A model generated the notes under the pieces. The model saw nothing but the letters and a program-made list of their open reading frames with translations. It was not told where the DNA came from and did no database searches. Positions 8,353-17,392 of a DNA stretch of 38,724 bases are shown here, one piece after another. The translations under genes were made by a program, and so were the position numbers. Positions within the stretch are counted from its first letter, which is position 1, and each line of letters begins with the position of its first letter. Source of the DNA: a virus; the IMG/VR virus record IMGVR_UViG_3300042197_004567, positions 1 through 38,724 of that record; one strand, written 5' to 3'.

Positions 8353-9936
8353 ATGCCCTCTAACGCCACCAATCGTACAGTCACGGGACTTGTAAACGGG
8401 CAAGAGTACTTGTTCCGTGTCGCCGCTGTAAACTCGGCAGGCACCGGGCCGTTTTCCGGAACGGCGGCGGTGACGCCTAATTTTGTGCCCGGCGCGGTTA
8501 TCGTATCCGGATACGTCAACGGCACATACGGCCGCGACGGCAGCGCGGTTACGCTGACACTCGCCGGCACGTCAAACGGTCGGCCTTATTACACGGCCGG
8601 TAGCGACGCTGTTTCGTGGACCGGCAGTGTGTGGCGTTACAGTTATTCCGGCGATACTTTTGCCACGAACAGCAACGACACGCCCCTGCCGCCCAACACC
8701 GGCTGGAGCGATCCTAACATTGTTGTGACCGGTGGCACAACGCTCCCCGCTATCACCATCACCAGCCAGCCTTCCAACCAGACTGCTGCTAGTGGTGCGG
8801 CCACGTTCTCTGTGACGGCAACCGTTACACAAAACGCCACCCTGTCTTACCAGTGGCAGAAGCAAGAAAGCGGTTCTGGTTCGTTCACTAACGTGGGCGG
8901 CGCGACAAGTAGCACTCTCGCGCTGTCCGGCCTGACGAACGCCGATGACAACGGCGATGTGTACCGAGTGGTGGTCAGCGCAACGGGTGGTGCCGAGAGC
9001 GTGACGAGCAGCAGCGCCACGCTGACCGTTTCGCCCCCGGTCGCGAATCTTTTCAGCGATGTTTTTCTCTCTGGCAATACTTCACCGCGGACCGACGCGC
9101 CGTTGTTTTCTCAGACTGGCAACACGTTTACTTTTCAATATCGCTCTAATAGTTCTTCTAGCATTGAGCGATTTATAGGGATTGCGGTAACGCTAACAGG
9201 GTCCGGCACCTTGTCCATGTCCAACGGCCTCATGGAGGGAGAGTATTTGTGGGCCTTACAAGATTACGGTGGCGGCATTCTTGAGACGGGATATCCCCAC
9301 GGCCAGCCACGAACCGCCCCGCAAACCGGATATAATCCGACATATGCATACCCTCTCGGCGCGTTAAACGCCGGAACGTACTTGTTTGACCCGACCAGCA
9401 CCCTCGGAACTTACACCATTTCTTGGACAGGCACCAGCATGTCCGTGCTGGTAATCGGTGGCGGCGATTATCCGCTGACGAGCGGCTATGGAAACATTTA
9501 TGATACGCTTCAAAACGCCGAGCAAACCCGCTATGCGGGGGCGTTACATTCTGCCGTCACAATGGCGGCGTCACCCGCCCGCATCGACTATCGCGTATAC
9601 AAGGACGCGGCGGCGAGCATGAACAATGCGGTCAACGTAAATTTTACCCTTACGGAGCGCGCGGCCGTTACGTTTTACGCGAGCGCAGGTATGTTGCACT
9701 ACTACGCCAGCCAATACGGCGACTACCGCCCCCTTCGCGCCAGTAGTCTTAATGGCAACAGCGCTGGCTGGTCGCTAGAGAAAAGCGGGGACTATGTGTA
9801 CCACCCTTTTGCAAGCACAGGCAATTATACGCAGACAGTGACGCTCAACCCTGGCGCATATCGGCTGCGCCTTATGCCTGACAACATAACTTACAGCCCG
9901 CCGCTAACATCTTACATGACGGCGGTCCCGGTGTAA
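8353..9936 (+). CDS. Modular fibre protein starting mid-FN3 domain
   Basis: 527 residues. The protein begins in the middle of a fibronectin III domain (NATNRTVTGLVNGQEYLFRV, residues 4-45), so the first strands of that domain are absent. A copy of the PPxTGW module follows (about 50-130, ending PPNTGW), then an Ig-like domain (135-230) whose DNA core is identical to the one at 4778-4881. The C-terminal 295 residues are a unique beta-rich region that I do not recognise. The start has no clear Shine-Dalgarno, consistent with a recent origin by splitting of a longer gene. The alternative, an expressed fusion by frameshift, is ruled out by the stop and 90-base gap upstream. Confidence 0.65.
   Translation: MPSNATNRTVTGLVNGQEYLFRVAAVNSAGTGPFSGTAAVTPNFVPGAVIVSGYVNGTYGRDGSAVTLTLAGTSNGRPYYTAGSDAVSWTGSVWRYSYSGDTFATNSNDTPLPPNTGWSDPNIVVTGGTTLPAITITSQPSNQTAASGAATFSVTATVTQNATLSYQWQKQESGSGSFTNVGGATSSTLALSGLTNADDNGDVYRVVVSATGGAESVTSSSATLTVSPPVANLFSDVFLSGNTSPRTDAPLFSQTGNTFTFQYRSNSSSSIERFIGIAVTLTGSGTLSMSNGLMEGEYLWALQDYGGGILETGYPHGQPRTAPQTGYNPTYAYPLGALNAGTYLFDPTSTLGTYTISWTGTSMSVLVIGGGDYPLTSGYGNIYDTLQNAEQTRYAGALHSAVTMAASPARIDYRVYKDAAASMNNAVNVNFTLTERAAVTFYASAGMLHYYASQYGDYRPLRASSLNGNSAGWSLEKSGDYVYHPFASTGNYTQTVTLNPGAYRLRLMPDNITYSPPLTSYMTAVPV
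8833..8936 (+). repeat. 104-bp exact direct repeat, copy 2 (Ig-like module)
   Basis: Identical to 4778-4881. It encodes the LSYQWQKQESG to LALSGLT core of the Ig-like domain. The two copies lie about 4 kb apart in the same orientation, so recombination between them would delete or duplicate the intervening fibre genes. Confidence 0.85.
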
Positions 9937-9939
9937 TAC

Positions 9940-10464
9940 ATGCGTGGCGCAAAAATAACATTACCGAACGGCAGGCGCTTTGCGCTTGTTCCTCGCAGCG
10001 GCAGTTACGCGATCATTTGGCAGGCGCTTCCTGAAGATTCACGCACTCCCGAAGAGGGCTGGCATCCCATCAATGCGACCGGCAACACTATCGGCTCTCC
10101 GCTCGCAGTGGACGAGCCTGCCGAGGGACTGTGCTGCCTTGTCCGCGATCCGGTGGAGCGGTTCCGGTCTGCCTGCGCGCGGCAGAAAGTTACACCGGAA
10201 GAGGGCTTGCTACGGTTAGAGAGCGACGTTCACTTCTGGCCGCTGGTGGACATGGGTCTGTTAGCAGACGGCGTGAAACATTTTCGCTTCCCGGATCATA
10301 TCAACGCCTGTGCCGAATGGCTGGGCCTTGAAACTCCTGTTCCTCAATTAAATGACGAGCCAGAAGAAGCCAAGCCGGTGTTGTCCGCAGAGCAGGAACA
10401 GGCAGTGCGCGCAGCCTATGCTTACGATATCTCGCTGTGGGAATCACTAAATAATGAAACCTGA
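9940..10464 (+). CDS. Sulfotransferase-like protein
   Basis: 174 residues. VPRSGSYAI near residue 18 resembles the 5'-phosphosulfate-binding loop of sulfotransferases. RDPVERFRSA at about 69-78 is a good match to the RDP-xxR-xxS motif that binds the 3'-phosphate of PAPS. The C-terminus, LSAEQEQAVRAAYAYDISLW, resembles the end of membrane-type sulfotransferases. The protein is short for the family (usually above 200 residues) and the first loop lacks the usual Lys, so activity is uncertain. It sits three bases after the fibre gene, suggesting modification of host surface glycans or of the phage's own fibres. That role is an inference. Confidence 0.55.
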   Translation: MRGAKITLPNGRRFALVPRSGSYAIIWQALPEDSRTPEEGWHPINATGNTIGSPLAVDEPAEGLCCLVRDPVERFRSACARQKVTPEEGLLRLESDVHFWPLVDMGLLADGVKHFRFPDHINACAEWLGLETPVPQLNDEPEEAKPVLSAEQEQAVRAAYAYDISLWESLNNET

Positions 10465-10525
10465 CATCATCATCTACGCGCTGTTGACCGGCCTGTTGTT
10501 GTGGCTGGTGTGGGGCGCGCTGTAG
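10454..10525 (+). CDS. 23-residue single-pass membrane peptide
   Basis: A small frame overlapping the sulfotransferase stop by 11 bases. It encodes MKPDII followed by one hydrophobic helix (IYALLTGLLLWLVWGAL). The stop-overlapping start is the coupling pattern used elsewhere in this window. Similar tiny membrane peptides are common in phages, but coding status is not proven. Confidence 0.4.
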   Translation: MKPDIIIYALLTGLLLWLVWGAL

Positions 10526-10549
10526 CGTCGGCTGCGTGCCGCGGGTTCC

Positions 10550-10960
10550 ATGCACTTTTTTTCGACAGATCGCGCCTGCGCTACGGCGGCCAAAGCCTAT
10601 TCGCCATATTCTGGTTTTAAAGTTGGCTGCGTTGCGTATTTTGAAGACGGCGCCACGGCGTACGCAGGCACCAATGTCGAAAACGCTTCGTACGGCCTGA
10701 CGATTTGCGCCGAACGGTCGGCGATCTTTGCCGGCGTGGCGGCTGGGTGCCGGCGGCTTACGGCGCTGACACTTGCCTGCCTGAACGCCGACGACGAACC
10801 GATTTCGTGTTTTTATCCTTGCGGCGCCTGCCTGCAGGTGATCGCCGAGTTCGCTACGCCGCAAACTCGAATTTTGCTACACGGCGTCGGCGAATTTAAC
10901 CTGCGCGATTTGTTGCCGACACCGTTTTTATTAAAACAAAGCGGCGCGCAACAGCCGTAG
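10550..10960 (+). CDS. cdd: Cytidine deaminase
   Basis: 136 residues, the length of homotetrameric cytidine deaminases, which turn cytidine and deoxycytidine into uridine and deoxyuridine in the cytoplasm. The zinc site is complete: C53-A-E55 with the catalytic Glu (TICAERSAI) and P90-C91-G-A-C94 (PCGACLQVI). Substrate-binding NVENASYG lies at 42-49 and YSPYSGFKVG near the N-terminus. With the thymidine kinase at 18825 this gives the phage two steps of pyrimidine salvage toward dTMP. It interrupts the fibre genes. No strong Shine-Dalgarno precedes the ATG. Confidence 0.9.
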   Translation: MHFFSTDRACATAAKAYSPYSGFKVGCVAYFEDGATAYAGTNVENASYGLTICAERSAIFAGVAAGCRRLTALTLACLNADDEPISCFYPCGACLQVIAEFATPQTRILLHGVGEFNLRDLLPTPFLLKQSGAQQP

Positions 10961-10972
10961 GCCGGGCGGTCA

Positions 10973-10997
10973 AATTATGCTATTTTAGTGGGGTGCG
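10973..10997 (+). promoter_or_regulatory. TATTTT promoter-like segment before collagen-like gene
   Basis: The short gap after the deaminase contains ATGCTATTTTAGTGGGG, similar to the CATATTTAGTG box at 21603. It is placed 24-48 bases before the ATG at 11021. Weak evidence, by similarity among gaps only. Confidence 0.25.
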
Positions 10998-11020
10998 CAG
11001 CCTCCCGAGAGAATAGCCCT

Positions 11021-13189
11021 ATGGCCAAACGCCGTATATCCGACCTGCCGCTTAAAGACGCCCCGGATCGCGACGATCTGCTCGCGATTGTCGATCAACA
11101 GGCAGAAACGCCGACGACAAAAAAGACAACGCTGGGTCGCGTTTTAGATATCTTAACCGCGTTGGTGTGGGCCGACCGCGGTGCGCCCAACGGCGTCGCC
11201 GGGCTTGACGCATCCGGAAAAGTACCGCTGGCGCAACTTCCTGTTGACGTTATCGGCGCTGGCGCGACAGGCCCACGCGGCGCCACGGGGCCGCAGGGTG
11301 CTTTAGGCTTACCGGGCACACCGGGAGCCACTGGCGCAAGCGGTTTGGTCGGCGCATTCGGCGCCACCGGTGCGACAGGGCCGCAAGGCGTGCGCGGCAT
11401 TACGGGGCCAACGGGCGCCACCGGTTTAATTGGCCCCACGGGCGCGACGGGTGCAACAGGTTTAAGCGGCTCGACGGGACCGGCAGGGCCTACCGGCAGC
11501 GCCGGCGCCACGGGCGCGACCGGTGTAACCGGCAGCACAGGCCCCAGCGGGTTACAGGGCGCCGCGGGGGCGGCTGGCCCGACAGGCTCTGTAGGCGCGA
11601 CAGGCGCAACTGGTATTCAAGGCCCATTCGGGCCTGTAGGCGCCACGGGCGTAGCAGGCCCGACAGGTGCGGCCGGCGCCACGGGCTTTACAGGTTTAAC
11701 AGGCAACACTGGGGCCACCGGCGCTACCGGCGTCCGGGGGTCGACTGGCGTCGTTGGCCCGACAGGTGCTACCGGCGTGCCGGGTTTTACCGGCGCGACG
11801 GGTCCAGTCGGTTCATCTGGCGCAACAGGGATTGGCAGTGCCGGGCCTACCGGTGCCACCGGCATTAGCGGAGCAACCGGTCCGCTCGGGCCGACTGGAC
11901 CGACTGGTCCGCAAGGCGCTACCGGCGTCGGGTTGTCCGTTGCCGGCACGGTGGCAAATCAGGCGGCGCTCCCGCCGCCCAACACGGTGGCAACAGGGAC
12001 GACATACGCCGCGCAAGATACCGGCGAGTTATTCGTGTCCAATGGCGCCACGGCGTGGACAAATATCGGAAGTTTACGCGGTCAAACTGGCGCCACCGGA
12101 CCAATCGGCAGCACGGGCCCGAGCGGTGTCGGCACCACGGGGGCGACCGGTGCTACGGGGCCACAGGGCGCCGCAGGTGTCGCTGGCGCCCAAGGCATCT
12201 CGGGTTTACGTGGCCTCACCGGTGTGACGGGAGCCACCGGCGCCACGGGGCCGCAAGGCGCGACAGGCGCGGGTTTCGTCGTCGCTGGCACGCTCGACAA
12301 CGTGCTCTTGCTGCCGCTGGCGAACTCTGTCCCTGCCGGAACAGCCTACGTTATCACGACGACCGGAAATCTGCACGTCTCCGACGGCGTGGCGACGTGG
12401 ACGAATCTGGGCCCGATTCGCGGGCCGACAGGAGCAACGGGGCCGATTGGCGATCTTGGTGCAACTGGTCCAACTGGGCCCTCGGGCGTCGTCGGCGTTA
12501 CTGGAGCCACAGGCCCGACAGGGCCAGCCGGTGACACCGGTGTAACTGGTCCGCGCGGCATCACCGGCTCGACGGGCCCGACAGGGCCGGCGGGGATCAC
12601 CGGCGCCACGGGCGTGCTGGGTCCGACCGGAGCCACCGGGCTTCGCGGCGCCACAGGTCCGGTGGGCTTGCAAGGAAATATTGGTGCGACCGGTGTGACC
12701 GGCCTTGGTGGCCCGCCCGGCGCGACGGGGCCGACGGGACCTGCGGGCGCTACGGGCCCGGCTGGAAGCAGCGGGCCGACCGGTCCGGCTGGCGTGCAGG
12801 GTACGCAGGGGCCAACAGGGCCGGCGGGCATTACGGGCGCCACAGGGCCGACAGGCCAAACAGGCCCTACCGGTTTAAGTTCTTTCACGTTCAATGTCGC
12901 GTTTTCTGGGGATGCGCCCGGTTCCGTCAGCGGCCTGCCGACCGGCTGGTCTGCAGCCATCTCGGCTAACGACGTGACGATCACGCACAACGTAGGCCAG
13001 CAGATCGGCAACGTGGTGTACTGGGGCTACACGGCCGGTACGTTTCTCTGGCACGCCCGGTATCCGACAGCGTCCAACGAGTTAACCATGCAGGAAAGCA
13101 CAAAAACGACGCAATTTAAACTGCGGGTAACGAGTGTCGTCGCCGGCGCGGATTCCGGCGGCACGGCGCGCGTTGTTTGCTTCTTTTAG
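11021..13189 (+). CDS. Collagen-like fibre protein
   Basis: 722 residues from the ATG at 11021; an upstream GTG at 10988 would add [11 protein letters not shown] but has no ribosome site. After an 80-residue head ([21 protein letters not shown], a common phage fibre start, then [16 protein letters not shown]) there are long Gly-X-Y tracts rich in GATGPTG and GPAG, broken twice by a related 50-residue insert (VAGTVANQ...WTNIGSLRG and VAGTLDNV...WTNLGPIRG). A globular beta-rich tip of about 105 residues follows ([11 protein letters not shown] to VVCFF). Collagen-like tracts in phages form trimeric stalks. Thr is abundant at the Y position, as in other bacterial and viral collagens. The repeats make the opposite strand read as Pro-rich pseudo-ORFs. 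Confidence 0.85.
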   Translation: MAKRRISDLPLKDAPDRDDLLAIVDQQAETPTTKKTTLGRVLDILTALVWADRGAPNGVAGLDASGKVPLAQLPVDVIGAGATGPRGATGPQGALGLPGTPGATGASGLVGAFGATGATGPQGVRGITGPTGATGLIGPTGATGATGLSGSTGPAGPTGSAGATGATGVTGSTGPSGLQGAAGAAGPTGSVGATGATGIQGPFGPVGATGVAGPTGAAGATGFTGLTGNTGATGATGVRGSTGVVGPTGATGVPGFTGATGPVGSSGATGIGSAGPTGATGISGATGPLGPTGPTGPQGATGVGLSVAGTVANQAALPPPNTVATGTTYAAQDTGELFVSNGATAWTNIGSLRGQTGATGPIGSTGPSGVGTTGATGATGPQGAAGVAGAQGISGLRGLTGVTGATGATGPQGATGAGFVVAGTLDNVLLLPLANSVPAGTAYVITTTGNLHVSDGVATWTNLGPIRGPTGATGPIGDLGATGPTGPSGVVGVTGATGPTGPAGDTGVTGPRGITGSTGPTGPAGITGATGVLGPTGATGLRGATGPVGLQGNIGATGVTGLGGPPGATGPTGPAGATGPAGSSGPTGPAGVQGTQGPTGPAGITGATGPTGQTGPTGLSSFTFNVAFSGDAPGSVSGLPTGWSAAISANDVTITHNVGQQIGNVVYWGYTAGTFLWHARYPTASNELTMQESTKTTQFKLRVTSVVAGADSGGTARVVCFF

Positions 13190-13200
13190 TCGGATCAATC

Positions 13201-16200
13201 ATGGCGTTTTTGCCGACCAAGATTCTGCGCGTCACCACGTCGAGCACAGCGCCGGTCGCCGCGTTTTCTGGCGCCGATGACGGCTGGCTCGGATATCCGT
13301 ACCGCTGGTCGACATTTTTGTCGATTGTGCCGCAACGCCACGGATCGCGCGAAACGCCGACGCCATATTTTTACACAGGCAACGACGTCAACGTGGGCGA
13401 TTATGTCGCAACGACTGGCCGCGGCCGCATTTTGAAAATTGTCAGCATCAGCAGCAAAACGACAACGACAGTCGCCTGCACGGTCGAAGACGAAAACCGG
13501 CAGAATATCTTGTCAGACGGAACCACCAGCGGCGACGGGGGTATTCCCGACGGCGAAGGTCTTCTTTTTGTTGTCAAAAACGGATGGCCGATCCTGCACC
13601 CGTTGCCGGACGCGTTGGCGGGCAACCTGCCGGCGTATTTCGCGTCGGATATTCTGGGCCGGTTTTTAAATAACCGAAGCACGGCAATAGAAACGCACGC
13701 CAGCACGCACGCCGTCGCCGGTACCGACCCGCTTGCTCCGGGAGACATTGGTGCCGCCCCAGTCGCCAATCCAACGTTTACCGGCGTCATCGCCGCGCCG
13801 GCCGGTTCGGCGACAGCCCCCACAGTCATCGCGACCGGCGACAGCGACACCGGCCTATTTTTTCCGACAGCCAATACGTTTGCCGTCAGCACCAACGGCG
13901 TCGAACGGCTAAGTGTAAACAGCGCCGGCAATCTGCGGCTCGGAACGCAAGCCACGGCAAACGCCCCGATTGATGTTCAAGTCAGCAACACAGAGACGTA
14001 TCCCATTGTTGCCAGTGGCTTGTTGGGTCCCAGTCGCGCGGCAATTCTGGTTAGAAATACCGCGAATATTACCGGGTCGTTCGCCGGCTATTCGTTCTAT
14101 GTCAACCGCGCCGACGCTGGACTCCAAGTTGCCAGCATTGGCGCCGTGTCTAATGAAGACACAGTGTACGCGCCGCATCTTGTCGTCACCGTACGGTCGT
14201 CGTCAAACGGGCAAACCGAACGGTTGCGCATCACCGCCGCGGGTAACGTCGGCATCGGCACGACGACACCCGCGTCGCGATTGGACGTCAACGGCGTTAT
14301 TACCGCCGCAGCCGGCACCGCCGCCGCCCCCGCCTTCGTGGCGACCGGCGACAGCAACACTGGCGTACTTTTTCCGACCAGTGACACGTTCGCCATCAGC
14401 ACCGGCGGCGTCGAGCGATTGCGCGTGGACAGCGGCGGCAACGTGTCGGTGGGCGGCACGGGATCGGTCAACCACTTGCGCTTGTTCAGCGCCGCCGGAC
14501 TGACCGTGGCTCCCGCGACTCAAACCGGCGGGTTGTCCGCCTACGCCATGCGCACGCACATCAACAGCGCGACCTACGCCGGCACGGCCGTGCAGCACGG
14601 CATCGTAGCGTTAAAATTTCCGTTTGCCACCAGTACCGGTATTCGTTTTCGAATTCGCGGCCTGGACATGCAAACTACGGCGTCGGCGGAACTGTGGTCG
14701 TTCGACTACGGTGTTTACGCGTCGACCACGTTCATGGGAAACGTGCGGTCGTTTGCGGTACAGGGTTTGACCCCGTTTTCCCGGGTGCGCATTCTGGTCA
14801 AAAACGGCGAGTATTTTCTGGCGCTCGGCGAAATCGGCAATCTATGGCAATACCCGCACCTTGTCGCCGACGTTGATTTTTTTTATTCCAACGGCAGCAG
14901 TAACAACGCTAACAGCCTGCAGTGGGTGACGATTACAGACGAGACCGGATACGCCCTGTACTCGGCGAACCACGACATCACGATCGAAAACGTGTATCCG
15001 GCTTCGGGCGGCGTCGGCATCGGCACGCGAACGCCGACGACTCCGCTCGCCATCAGCAGTGACGCCGCCACGCTCGTCCGGCAGTTTCGCCCGTCGGCAA
15101 CCGGAACCAATAACGCCAAGGTTTCCGGAAACGATCAAGAAGTGCTGTACACGTTTGAACAGACCGGCTCGGCGACCGCTGGCGTGGCGTGGCAGCATAA
15201 TTCCTACGAGCCGGCCGCCTCGTTCTCCGCCGCCACATGGGGGACGACAGGTTCAACACCAGGGCAAGGCATTGCGTTTAACGCGCCGGCACTCGGCTAC
15301 AACGAAAGCGGCGCGGCGTTGGGCATGAACGCCGCCGGCAACCGCGTCGTAGTCGGCGCGCCAAAATATTCTTCGGCGCCAACCACGCCGCGCGTCGGGG
15401 CTACGCGGGTGTTTCAATTTGACGAGACCTCTGCGGCCTGGACGATCGTGGGCGCAGCGATAATCGGCGAATCGGCAGAGGATCAAAGCGGCAGCAGCGT
15501 GGCCATGAACGCCGCTGGAACACTGGTCGCTGTCGGAGCGCCGTTCAACGCCGGCGGCGGCGCGGATGCCGGGCATGTTCGCGTGTACGAGTATCTGGCA
15601 AACTCCGGCGGCGCACTCGGCTGGACGCAGCGTGGCGCCGATATCGACGGCGGCGCCGGAGAACGCAGTGGGACGAGCGTGAGCCTGGACGACACCGGAA
15701 CGCTGCTGGCGATCGGCAGCCCGAATTATTCTACCGCGACGGCAAACATCGGCCGGGTGCGCGTGTTTCGGTGGAATGACACCGCGACGCCGCCGGCATG
15801 GCAGCAGTTTGGCCCGGACGTCGTCGGCACGGTAGCCAACAGTTTTAGCGGTACTACGGTGGCGTTGAGCGGCAACGGCGATGTGTTGGCGGTCTTTAAT
15901 TTTACAGGAGCAGGAAGCTACGGAAACGTCAACACGTATTTCTGGGACGGCGCCACGTGGGGTCCGCTCGGGCAAACACTGGAGGGCGCGACACTCAACG
16001 CCGAGTTTGGCCGCGCGCTGGCCCTTAGCGCCGACGGGAGTCGGCTGGCCGTAGGCGCCCCGGGCGATTCGACCGCAGGCGCAAACCAGGGCGCCGCGCG
16101 CGTGTACGCCTGGAACAACACGACGTCGAGTTGGGATTTGTTGAACAACCCTATTTTTGGCGAAGCGGCTGGAGATCGCAGCGGCACGGCCATCGACCTG

Positions 16201-17007
16201 ACCGCCGACGGGCGGACGCTCATTGTCGGCGCGCCGCTCAACCGCGGAGCAGGAACCGCCGGCTCCAATCGCGGGCATGCGCGTATCTTCACCAATCCTG
16301 ACAACGCCGGCTGGCAACAGATTGGCGCCGACCTCGACGGGGCGGCGACAAACGACCGGTACGGAAGCGCTGTGGCGCTCAGCGACGCCGGTGACCGCAT
16401 CGTGGTCGGTGCGCCGTTTTTTACGCTGACAGGCGCCGTCACGTTTCAAAGCGCCGCCGACACCGTGACGCGTTCTGGGCACGGCTTTGTCAACGGCAAC
16501 GCGATGTCTTTCGCCAGTGTTGGAACCGCCGGGGGTGTCGCCGCCAACACGACCTATTATGTCATCAATGCCACTACCAACACGTTCCAACTGGCGACGA
16601 CGCCGGGGGGTACGACGCCCGTCGACATCACGGCAGACAGTTCGACGGGCACGTTAAACATGCCAAATTACGGGCGGCACTATATTTACAAATCAACGCT
16701 TGGCGCCCAGACGACACGCAACCGTATTCGCATGACGGATAGCAGCGTTGCCATCGAAGACGGCGCCGCCACACCGGCCGTCGCGCTGCATGTCGACACC
16801 GCGGCCAAACAAGTCGGCGTCGGCATAGGCACCGGTTTGACGGCCCCCTTGGATATTAACGGTAACACGTTGCGGTTGAGAACCGCGCGTACGCCGGCGT
16901 CTGCAACAGCCGCCGGCAACGTGGGCGACGTCTGCTGGGACGCTAACTATGTTTACGTGTGTGTCGCCGCCAACACGTGGCGACGGGCGCTTCTGGCGGC
17001 GTGGTGA
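13201..17007 (+). CDS. Large fibre protein with FG-GAP beta-propeller
   Basis: 1268 residues from ATG 13201; the longer frame adds eight residues overlapping the previous gene. The N-terminal 195 residues form a head (AFLPTKILRVTTSS...). Two DTGLFFPTANTFAVS-type modules and two VGIGT(T/R)xPxxxL modules follow, matching those in the first gene; the DNA around 14250 is nearly identical to that around 1075. Residues about 693-1076 hold at least six FG-GAP-like repeats (GADIDGGAGERSGTSVSLDD-TGTLLAIGSP; LALSADGSRLAVGAPGDS), the units of integrin-alpha-type propellers that bind Ca2+ through DxDxDG loops. The C-terminus has another short fibre tip (APLDINGNTLRLRTARTP). It is likely a receptor-binding fibre. 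No S74 domain is seen. Confidence 0.78.
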   Translation: MAFLPTKILRVTTSSTAPVAAFSGADDGWLGYPYRWSTFLSIVPQRHGSRETPTPYFYTGNDVNVGDYVATTGRGRILKIVSISSKTTTTVACTVEDENRQNILSDGTTSGDGGIPDGEGLLFVVKNGWPILHPLPDALAGNLPAYFASDILGRFLNNRSTAIETHASTHAVAGTDPLAPGDIGAAPVANPTFTGVIAAPAGSATAPTVIATGDSDTGLFFPTANTFAVSTNGVERLSVNSAGNLRLGTQATANAPIDVQVSNTETYPIVASGLLGPSRAAILVRNTANITGSFAGYSFYVNRADAGLQVASIGAVSNEDTVYAPHLVVTVRSSSNGQTERLRITAAGNVGIGTTTPASRLDVNGVITAAAGTAAAPAFVATGDSNTGVLFPTSDTFAISTGGVERLRVDSGGNVSVGGTGSVNHLRLFSAAGLTVAPATQTGGLSAYAMRTHINSATYAGTAVQHGIVALKFPFATSTGIRFRIRGLDMQTTASAELWSFDYGVYASTTFMGNVRSFAVQGLTPFSRVRILVKNGEYFLALGEIGNLWQYPHLVADVDFFYSNGSSNNANSLQWVTITDETGYALYSANHDITIENVYPASGGVGIGTRTPTTPLAISSDAATLVRQFRPSATGTNNAKVSGNDQEVLYTFEQTGSATAGVAWQHNSYEPAASFSAATWGTTGSTPGQGIAFNAPALGYNESGAALGMNAAGNRVVVGAPKYSSAPTTPRVGATRVFQFDETSAAWTIVGAAIIGESAEDQSGSSVAMNAAGTLVAVGAPFNAGGGADAGHVRVYEYLANSGGALGWTQRGADIDGGAGERSGTSVSLDDTGTLLAIGSPNYSTATANIGRVRVFRWNDTATPPAWQQFGPDVVGTVANSFSGTTVALSGNGDVLAVFNFTGAGSYGNVNTYFWDGATWGPLGQTLEGATLNAEFGRALALSADGSRLAVGAPGDSTAGANQGAARVYAWNNTTSSWDLLNNPIFGEAAGDRSGTAIDLTADGRTLIVGAPLNRGAGTAGSNRGHARIFTNPDNAGWQQIGADLDGAATNDRYGSAVALSDAGDRIVVGAPFFTLTGAVTFQSAADTVTRSGHGFVNGNAMSFASVGTAGGVAANTTYYVINATTNTFQLATTPGGTTPVDITADSSTGTLNMPNYGRHYIYKSTLGAQTTRNRIRMTDSSVAIEDGAATPAVALHVDTAAKQVGVGIGTGLTAPLDINGNTLRLRTARTPASATAAGNVGDVCWDANYVYVCVAANTWRRALLAAW

Positions 17008-17017
17008 GCAGCGTATA

Positions 17018-17046
17018 TTGACATATAAAAATACTGGCAGTACGTT
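17018..17046 (+). promoter_or_regulatory. Sigma70-like promoter
   Basis: TTGACA at 17018-17023, a 17-base spacer and TACGTT at 17041-17046 fit a sigma70-type promoter with a perfect -35 and a weak -10. It lies in the 63-base gap before the gene at 17071, which has a perfect AAGGAGG ribosome site. It would drive the run of genes from 17071 onward. Confidence 0.4.
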
Positions 17047-17070
17047 ACTGATGTTCGGCAAGGAGGCCTA

Positions 17071-17385
17071 ATGGACACGCCAATTTTTTCCGCGGCAGAC
17101 CCGCTGGTAATTCCCGCCAAAGTGTACGACCGCGTATGGGTCGAAGAGGTCATCATCTATGCCCCGGACCCGAATGGTGACGCCTCCGCACGGGTCAAGT
17201 TACGGCGATTTACTGTCGTTGACGGCGTCGCGGAGTTGGAACCCGACGCCGGCACGTGGTTGTCGGTGCCTAATGTGTTGGCCACCGCAGCCAATGATCC
17301 TGATCTGGCCCAAGCCGTGTCATCGCTCATGGCCTACATCGCCAAAACAGGTCGAGCGCAGGGCGTGATCGCGGCGGGCGCGTGA
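17071..17385 (+). CDS. Small hypothetical structural protein
   Basis: 104 residues (MDTPIFSAADPLVIPAKVYD), acidic, with no signal peptide or membrane segment. A perfect AAGGAGG lies eight bases before the ATG, the best ribosome site so far in the window. The protein has a predicted strand-rich first half and a C-terminal helix (DPDLAQAVSSLMAYIAKTGRAQGV). I do not recognise a family. Its position between the propeller fibre and the Cys-rich protein, with a seven-base gap to the latter, suggests a virion accessory role. Confidence 0.6.
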   Translation: MDTPIFSAADPLVIPAKVYDRVWVEEVIIYAPDPNGDASARVKLRRFTVVDGVAELEPDAGTWLSVPNVLATAANDPDLAQAVSSLMAYIAKTGRAQGVIAAGA

Positions 17386-17392
17386 GGACGTC

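Noticed and set aside
11270-12890. Short-period repeats as a CRISPR array
   Set aside because: The repeats follow the codon frame of Gly-X-Y collagen, with no constant repeat and variable spacers.
11095-13011. Long Pro-rich reading frames on the - strand (GPVAPVAPV type)
   Set aside because: They are the antisense of the collagen-like Gly-X-Y codons; composition is dictated by the + strand repeats.
15253-16590. 445-codon frame on the - strand
   Set aside because: It lies opposite the FG-GAP propeller repeats; GC-rich third positions on the + strand leave this frame open by chance.
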